Assembly (NCBI GenBank): GCA_021158805.1
Contig: JAGGTZ010000161.1
Coordinates: 1-8,940, forward strand
Length of the DNA stretch: 8,940 nucleotides
Origin: Thermoproteota archaeon
GTDB taxonomy: Archaea > Korarchaeota > Korarchaeia > Korarchaeales > Korarchaeaceae
Reading direction: 5' to 3'
The notes under the pieces are model-generated. The model was not told the DNA's origin, did no database searches, and worked only from the letters and a program-made list of their open reading frames with translations. A program made the translations under genes and the position numbers. Positions 5,902-8,940 of this stretch are shown one piece after another; position 1 is the stretch's first letter; every line of letters starts with the position of its first letter.

Positions 5902-7065
5902 TTGACCTGGACTACGACGGGAGAGGCTATCATTGCTCATGAAGGGGCTAGGAGGATAAGAGGGGGTCAGTTAAACATATATTTGAAGTGGTTGAAGGGC
6001 CTGAGAGGTCCCGTAGATAAAGGAGATCTAGTAGTTATAAAGGACGAGCAAGGAGATGTATTAGGTCTGGGATTCTATGAAGGAATAGGAGCAATAGCCC
6101 TAAGGATTTTATCTAGGGAGTTGGAAAATCCGAGAGAGCTAATTGTCAGGAGGGTTGAGAGCGCTCTCGCTATGAGGGAGAGATTAAAGCTAGGGAACTT
6201 CTTTAGATGGATTCATAGCGAGGCTGATAAGATACCTGGACTCATAGTTGATGTCTACGATGACATAGTAGTTATTTCCTCAACTTCCATAGGATTAGAC
6301 AGGAGGATCTCCGACATAGCGGAGATCTTGAGAAGAAGGTACAGGCCATCCTCTATAGTCCTGAGAAATGACACTAGACCTAGAAAGGAGGTGGGGCTTC
6401 CTAGGGAGAGAAAGGTCCTACTAGGAGATAAGGTAAGTACTACCATAAGGGAGGGCGGGGCCCTTTTCAGGGTAGATGTATTAGAAGGCCAGAAGACTGG
6501 ATTTTTCATCGATCAGAGACCCAATAGAATGGAGGTGGGAGACCTAGCCGGTCCAGGAGATTTAGTCCTCGACCTCTTCAGCTATACTGGTGGTTTTTCA
6601 ATACATGCCTCTCTATCAGGTGCCCGTGCGATCGCTGTAGACGAATCGGACTATGCTATTAAAACCATGGAGGCGAATGCTGCTCTGAACTCCGTGGATG
6701 TGAGGGGTATCCAGTCTAGAGTTAAGGAGTTCCTAGAGAAGGAACGATCCACATACGACATAGTAATAGTAGATCCACCTGCCCTCGCTCCGTCTAGGGA
6801 TATGCTAAGGAGAGCCATTAGGACATATACGGCTGTAAATACCGCTGCAATGAGAAGGGTTGCTCATGGTGGGATAATGTTTACCAGCAGTTGCAGCCAG
6901 TTCATCTCCGATGAAACCTTCATGAAGATACTTATCAGGGCATCAAAACTGGCTGGAAGAGAGTTAAAGTTCCTAGGTAAGAGGGGGGCTTCTCCCGATC
7001 ATCCTACCGATCCGAATCATCCATGGACCAGCTATCTCAAGGGGTTTCTCATCCAAGTCTTGTAG
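5902..7065 (+). CDS. PUA-domain class I SAM-dependent RNA methyltransferase, RlmI-like (COG1092)
   Basis: The 387-residue protein has an N-terminal PUA RNA-binding domain (about 8-75, beginning AIIAHEGARRIRGG) and a C-terminal Rossmann-fold methyltransferase. It shows the family signature GQKTGFFIDQRPNR (196-209), SAM-binding motif I DLFSYTGGF (224-232), the acidic Asp247 (AVDESD), catalytic motif IV VDPPALAP (290-297), SSCS (329-332) and the closing DHP...P..SYLKG segment (366-381). Bacterial RlmI makes m5C1962 in 23S rRNA, and an uncharacterised archaeal relative is Pyrococcus PH1915. Methylation of rRNA or another RNA at cytosine C5 is inferred from the family, and the target base is unknown. 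The TTG start is chosen because of AGGAGGT four bases upstream. It is probably cotranscribed with the prolidase, and its last 17 bases overlap the convergent AbrB-like gene. Confidence 0.92.
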   Translation: MTWTTTGEAIIAHEGARRIRGGQLNIYLKWLKGLRGPVDKGDLVVIKDEQGDVLGLGFYEGIGAIALRILSRELENPRELIVRRVESALAMRERLKLGNFFRWIHSEADKIPGLIVDVYDDIVVISSTSIGLDRRISDIAEILRRRYRPSSIVLRNDTRPRKEVGLPRERKVLLGDKVSTTIREGGALFRVDVLEGQKTGFFIDQRPNRMEVGDLAGPGDLVLDLFSYTGGFSIHASLSGARAIAVDESDYAIKTMEANAALNSVDVRGIQSRVKEFLEKERSTYDIVIVDPPALAPSRDMLRRAIRTYTAVNTAAMRRVAHGGIMFTSSCSQFISDETFMKILIRASKLAGRELKFLGKRGASPDHPTDPNHPWTSYLKGFLIQVL

Positions 7066-7267
7066 GCTTTAGTCTGGTCTGTTTCCCCCCTTTAGGCGAG
7101 TACCTACGTCTATAAACGAGTTCCCCATTTTTGATATATGCATACAGGATGTCGCCCTGCCTCCATCCTAGCTCTTCGATTAGTCCCTTGGGTGCCGTCA
7201 CCTGATAACTGGTGTATTCCTTCCCATCTCGCTCCCACCTTTTAACCCTCAGTTTGATATATGGCAT
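7049..7267 (-). CDS. Small AbrB/SpoVT-like (swapped-hairpin) protein
   Basis: The 72-residue basic protein shows the pattern of an AbrB/MazE/SpoVT swapped-hairpin domain: a first strand (YIKLRVKRW), then SYQVTAPKGLIEELGW (about 20-35) and RQGDILYAYIKNGELVYRR (36-54), followed by a Lys/Arg-rich tail. Such proteins usually bind DNA as dimers, as transition-state regulators or antitoxins. It starts eight bases after the stop of the NifX-like gene with no clear Shine-Dalgarno, so the two are probably one transcript. No toxin gene is adjacent, so a regulator or chromatin-associated role is more likely than an antitoxin. The 3' end overlaps the methyltransferase gene by 17 bases on the opposite strand. 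Confidence 0.75.
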   Translation of the reverse strand: MPYIKLRVKRWERDGKEYTSYQVTAPKGLIEELGWRQGDILYAYIKNGELVYRRRYSPKGGKQTRLKPTRLG

Positions 7268-7275
7268 AGGCTAAC

Positions 7276-7647
7276 TTAGTTGGCATATTTTATGGGCATT
7301 ACCCTGTCGGGAATCAACTTTACCTTCCCAGATAGTAGATCTCTCAGGGCATCTTTTAACTCTTTAGATTTAGTTAGGGCTATCTTAACGTTATTATTCA
7401 CTAAGAACTCTGCTAGCTCTGGTTCTATATCTTTGCTTAGAACGAGGTCTACATCCAGGCCCATGAGGACATCGAGCAGATCTTCTTCCTTTAGCTTCCC
7501 TAGATTGAGGGAGAAAGCGTCCACTACCACACCTACCTCACTTAGCTCCAACACCATCAGGCCCTTCGCCAATGTAAAGCCCTGAGAGATCTTATTTGAT
7601 TTCACATACTTATCATCGCTCTCTATCGGTACAACAAGTCTTGTCAT
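7276..7647 (-). CDS. NifX/NafY-like fold protein (COG1433-like), function unknown
   Basis: The 123-residue protein resembles the dinitrogenase iron-molybdenum cofactor-binding fold (NifX/NafY, COG1433). It has an opening strand TRLVVPIESDD (2-12), a mid-region GLDVDLVLSKDIEPELAEFLVNNNVKIAL and a final helix SKELKDALRDLLSGKVKLI (94-112), like the usual alpha/beta order in which 'vd.vi....g..a...l....ik' precedes a short helix. The usual HFGR-type segment is replaced by SQGFTLAKG (21-29), and the protein contains no Cys and no His. It is therefore unlikely to bind a metal cluster through those residues, and there are no nif genes nearby. ATG 7647 lies about 35 bases after a TATA-like box. It heads a probable two-gene unit with the AbrB-like gene and is divergent from reverse gyrase. 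The role is not known. Confidence 0.65.
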   Translation of the reverse strand: MTRLVVPIESDDKYVKSNKISQGFTLAKGLMVLELSEVGVVVDAFSLNLGKLKEEDLLDVLMGLDVDLVLSKDIEPELAEFLVNNNVKIALTKSKELKDALRDLLSGKVKLIPDRVMPIKYAN

Positions 7648-7675
7648 TTAGATCCAACAACTTCAGCTCGCGCAA

Positions 7676-7686
7676 CGATATAAAAG
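7676..7686. promoter_or_regulatory. TATA-like box in the NifX-like/reverse gyrase divergent gap
   Basis: The element ACGATATAAAA reads TTTTATATCGT on the minus strand and is centred about 34 bases before ATG 7647, giving a predicted leader of about nine bases for the NifX-like gene. On the plus strand it could also start a transcript near 7708, leaving a leader of about 30 bases for reverse gyrase. Confidence 0.5.
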
Positions 7687-7708
7687 CTCCAAGCTATCTG
7701 TTTGATTG

Positions 7709-7718
7709 TGATATTTAC
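7709..7718 (+). promoter_or_regulatory. Possible second TATA-like box for reverse gyrase
   Basis: GTGATATTTA is centred about 27 bases before ATG 7741, the distance expected for a leaderless archaeal message. This would explain why the GGAGG at 7736-7740 touches the ATG with no spacer, a distance too short for a normal Shine-Dalgarno. Confidence 0.35.
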
Positions 7719-7740
7719 CCCTTAATATGGTGGTCGGAGG

Positions 7741-8940
7741 ATGATCCCTGCGGTTTTCAGGGGCTTATGCCCAAATTTGGATGAGCTAAGGACCCATACA
7801 AGAGAGCTCTGCCTGGAAGATGACATAGTTAGAGTAGATAGGGAATTTGATAGCTATGTAAGGTTCTTTGCATCATGCCTAGGTTCCCCTCCTTGGGAAA
7901 TTCAGAAGATGTGGGCTAAGAGAGCTTTAGCAAGAAGGAGCTTCGCAGCCATAGCCCCAACTGGCGTTGGGAAGACAGCTTTTGGCCTCGTTACGAGCTA
8001 CTATTTTGCTTATAGGCGATGGGGGAAATCTTACCTAATATTTCCCACTTCTCTCCTGGTAGACCAGGCTTATGAGACCCTTTCTAAATATACTAAATCT
8101 GCTGGTCACCCTCTAAGCATTCTTTATTATAGGAGTGGGATGAGCAATGCACGGAAGAACGAGTTCAAGGAAAAGCTGGTCAATGGCGATTTCGATGTTC
8201 TAATAACGACTTCCCAGTATTTAGCTAGGAACTATAACTTTTTACTCGATAATATTGAAACTTTCAGCTTTATATTCGTGGATGATGTTGATTCTTTTCT
8301 CAAAAACTCGAGGAATATAGATAGGGTCCTGATGCTGATGGGTCTCTCTGAGGGAGATATTAAGAAAGCGCTTTCAGGGGAGGAAGTAGCAAGACAAACA
8401 GATAGTGTTTTAATAGTCTCCACAGCAACAGGAAAACCAGGAGCAAGGACTTCTCTGTTCAGGAGATTATTGGGGTTCGATGTCGGAGTTCTCAGACAAG
8501 AGCTACTCAGAAATATCACTGATGTCTATACTAGAGATCTAGGCAAAGCCAAAGAGTTCATGAAAGAGATGGGGGGCGGGTTACTAGTATTCGTACCGAG
8601 ACTTGAGCTTGCGGAGGATGTCATGAAGCTATTAGACTCTATTGGGCTCATTTCGGCTGTTATGTCCGGATATGATGAAAATACTATAGAGAAATTCAAA
8701 GAAGGTGAGCTAGATGCTCTAATAGGAGCTGCTAAACCATATGGAGTACTCATAAGGGGGGTTGACCTACCTCAGAGGATAAGATACGTATTCTTCTATG
8801 GTGTTCCAAGGTTTGAAATGACGATAAAGGATGTAGAGGAGATGAGCGATAACGCGGTGATTGCATTCTTCTCTACAATAGCTAAGGGACTGGACACCGA
8901 AGCTAGAAGGCTCGCCATCAAGCTGAGGAGAGGTAAATCA
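7741..8940 (+). CDS. rgy: Reverse gyrase, N-terminal helicase-like part (3' end outside the window)
   Basis: The first 400 residues of reverse gyrase, the hyperthermophile-specific enzyme that introduces positive supercoils using ATP, are present. The frame is open to the last base. The N-terminus MIPAVFRGLCP aligns with the Archaeoglobus enzyme (MIPVVYSNLCP), which supports ATG 7741; no other start lies between it and the upstream in-frame stop at 7723-7725. Visible parts are a Q-motif region (PPWEIQKMWAKR, 50-61), Walker A APTGVGKT (72-79), FPTSLLVDQA (101-110), TTSQYL (156-161), Walker B VDDVD (180-184), STATGKPG (227-234) and RGVDLPQRI (339-347). The last 50 residues correspond to the start of the latch. 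The topoisomerase half lies beyond the window. The N-terminal zinc finger is reduced: only Cys10 and Cys24 remain of the usual Cys pairs. Confidence 0.97.
   Translation, partial: MIPAVFRGLCPNLDELRTHTRELCLEDDIVRVDREFDSYVRFFASCLGSPPWEIQKMWAKRALARRSFAAIAPTGVGKTAFGLVTSYYFAYRRWGKSYLIFPTSLLVDQAYETLSKYTKSAGHPLSILYYRSGMSNARKNEFKEKLVNGDFDVLITTSQYLARNYNFLLDNIETFSFIFVDDVDSFLKNSRNIDRVLMLMGLSEGDIKKALSGEEVARQTDSVLIVSTATGKPGARTSLFRRLLGFDVGVLRQELLRNITDVYTRDLGKAKEFMKEMGGGLLVFVPRLELAEDVMKLLDSIGLISAVMSGYDENTIEKFKEGELDALIGAAKPYGVLIRGVDLPQRIRYVFFYGVPRFEMTIKDVEEMSDNAVIAFFSTIAKGLDTEARRLAIKLRRGKS

Noticed and set aside
7049..7267. Reading the AbrB-like protein as an antitoxin of a toxin-antitoxin pair.
   Set aside because: Its partner gene is NifX-like rather than PIN, MazF or another known toxin, and nothing else nearby fits.
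7280..7585. A 101-codon plus-strand frame opposite the NifX-like gene.
   Set aside because: It is Ser/Thr/Arg-rich antisense shadow sequence; the minus-strand reading has a recognisable fold, a promoter and an operon partner.
8232..8753. Two minus-strand open frames opposite reverse gyrase.
   Set aside because: They are low-complexity Ser-rich shadows of a well-conserved helicase domain.
1..8940. CRISPR array, insertion sequence, integrase or attachment site.
   Set aside because: No regularly spaced repeats, transposase motifs or long terminal repeats were seen; the tRNA has no adjacent integrase or partial tRNA copy in the window.

Overview
This window most likely comes from a hyperthermophilic archaeon. 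The strongest evidence is the N-terminal third of reverse gyrase at the right end. Supporting signs are a mevalonate-pathway GHMP kinase, a Thermoplasma-like nicotinate phosphoribosyltransferase with a zinc knuckle, a prolidase with the same metal-ligand spacing as the Pyrococcus enzyme, a tRNA with encoded CCA, strong AGG/AGA arginine preference, GTG/TTG starts, and TATA-like boxes about 25 bases before probably leaderless or short-leader genes. A deep Thermoproteota or Korarchaeota lineage is plausible, but the lineage is inference.

Layout from left to right: the 3' part of a mevalonate kinase gene (+) meets a nicotinate phosphoribosyltransferase gene (-) tail to tail. Upstream of the latter, on the same strand, is tRNA-Asn(GUU). 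One A/T-rich box separates the tRNA from a divergent class II glutamine amidotransferase-like gene (+). Its stop codon abuts the stop of a small 2[4Fe-4S] ferredoxin gene (-), which has an in-frame TAG between its two cluster motifs. Divergent from the ferredoxin is a beta-CASP/RNase J-like metallo-beta-lactamase gene (+). A 172-base gap with no convincing gene follows. Next is a tight pair (+): a prolidase-type M24 peptidase, then a PUA-domain RlmI-like RNA methyltransferase with a strong Shine-Dalgarno and a TTG start. Convergent with these is a two-gene minus-strand unit: a NifX-like-fold protein followed by an AbrB/SpoVT-like small protein. Divergent from that unit is reverse gyrase, which runs off the right edge.

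Most of this is housekeeping: isoprenoid lipid synthesis, NAD salvage, RNA processing and modification, peptide turnover and DNA topology. It is very compact, with intergenic distances of 0 to 2 bases or overlaps at convergent junctions. I see no CRISPR array, transposon, integrase, toxin-antitoxin pair or defence island, and no clear new multi-gene system. The points most worth a second look are the TAG-interrupted ferredoxin, the missing catalytic Asp in the kinase, the reduced zinc finger at the start of reverse gyrase, and the uncharacterised AbrB-like/NifX-like pair.
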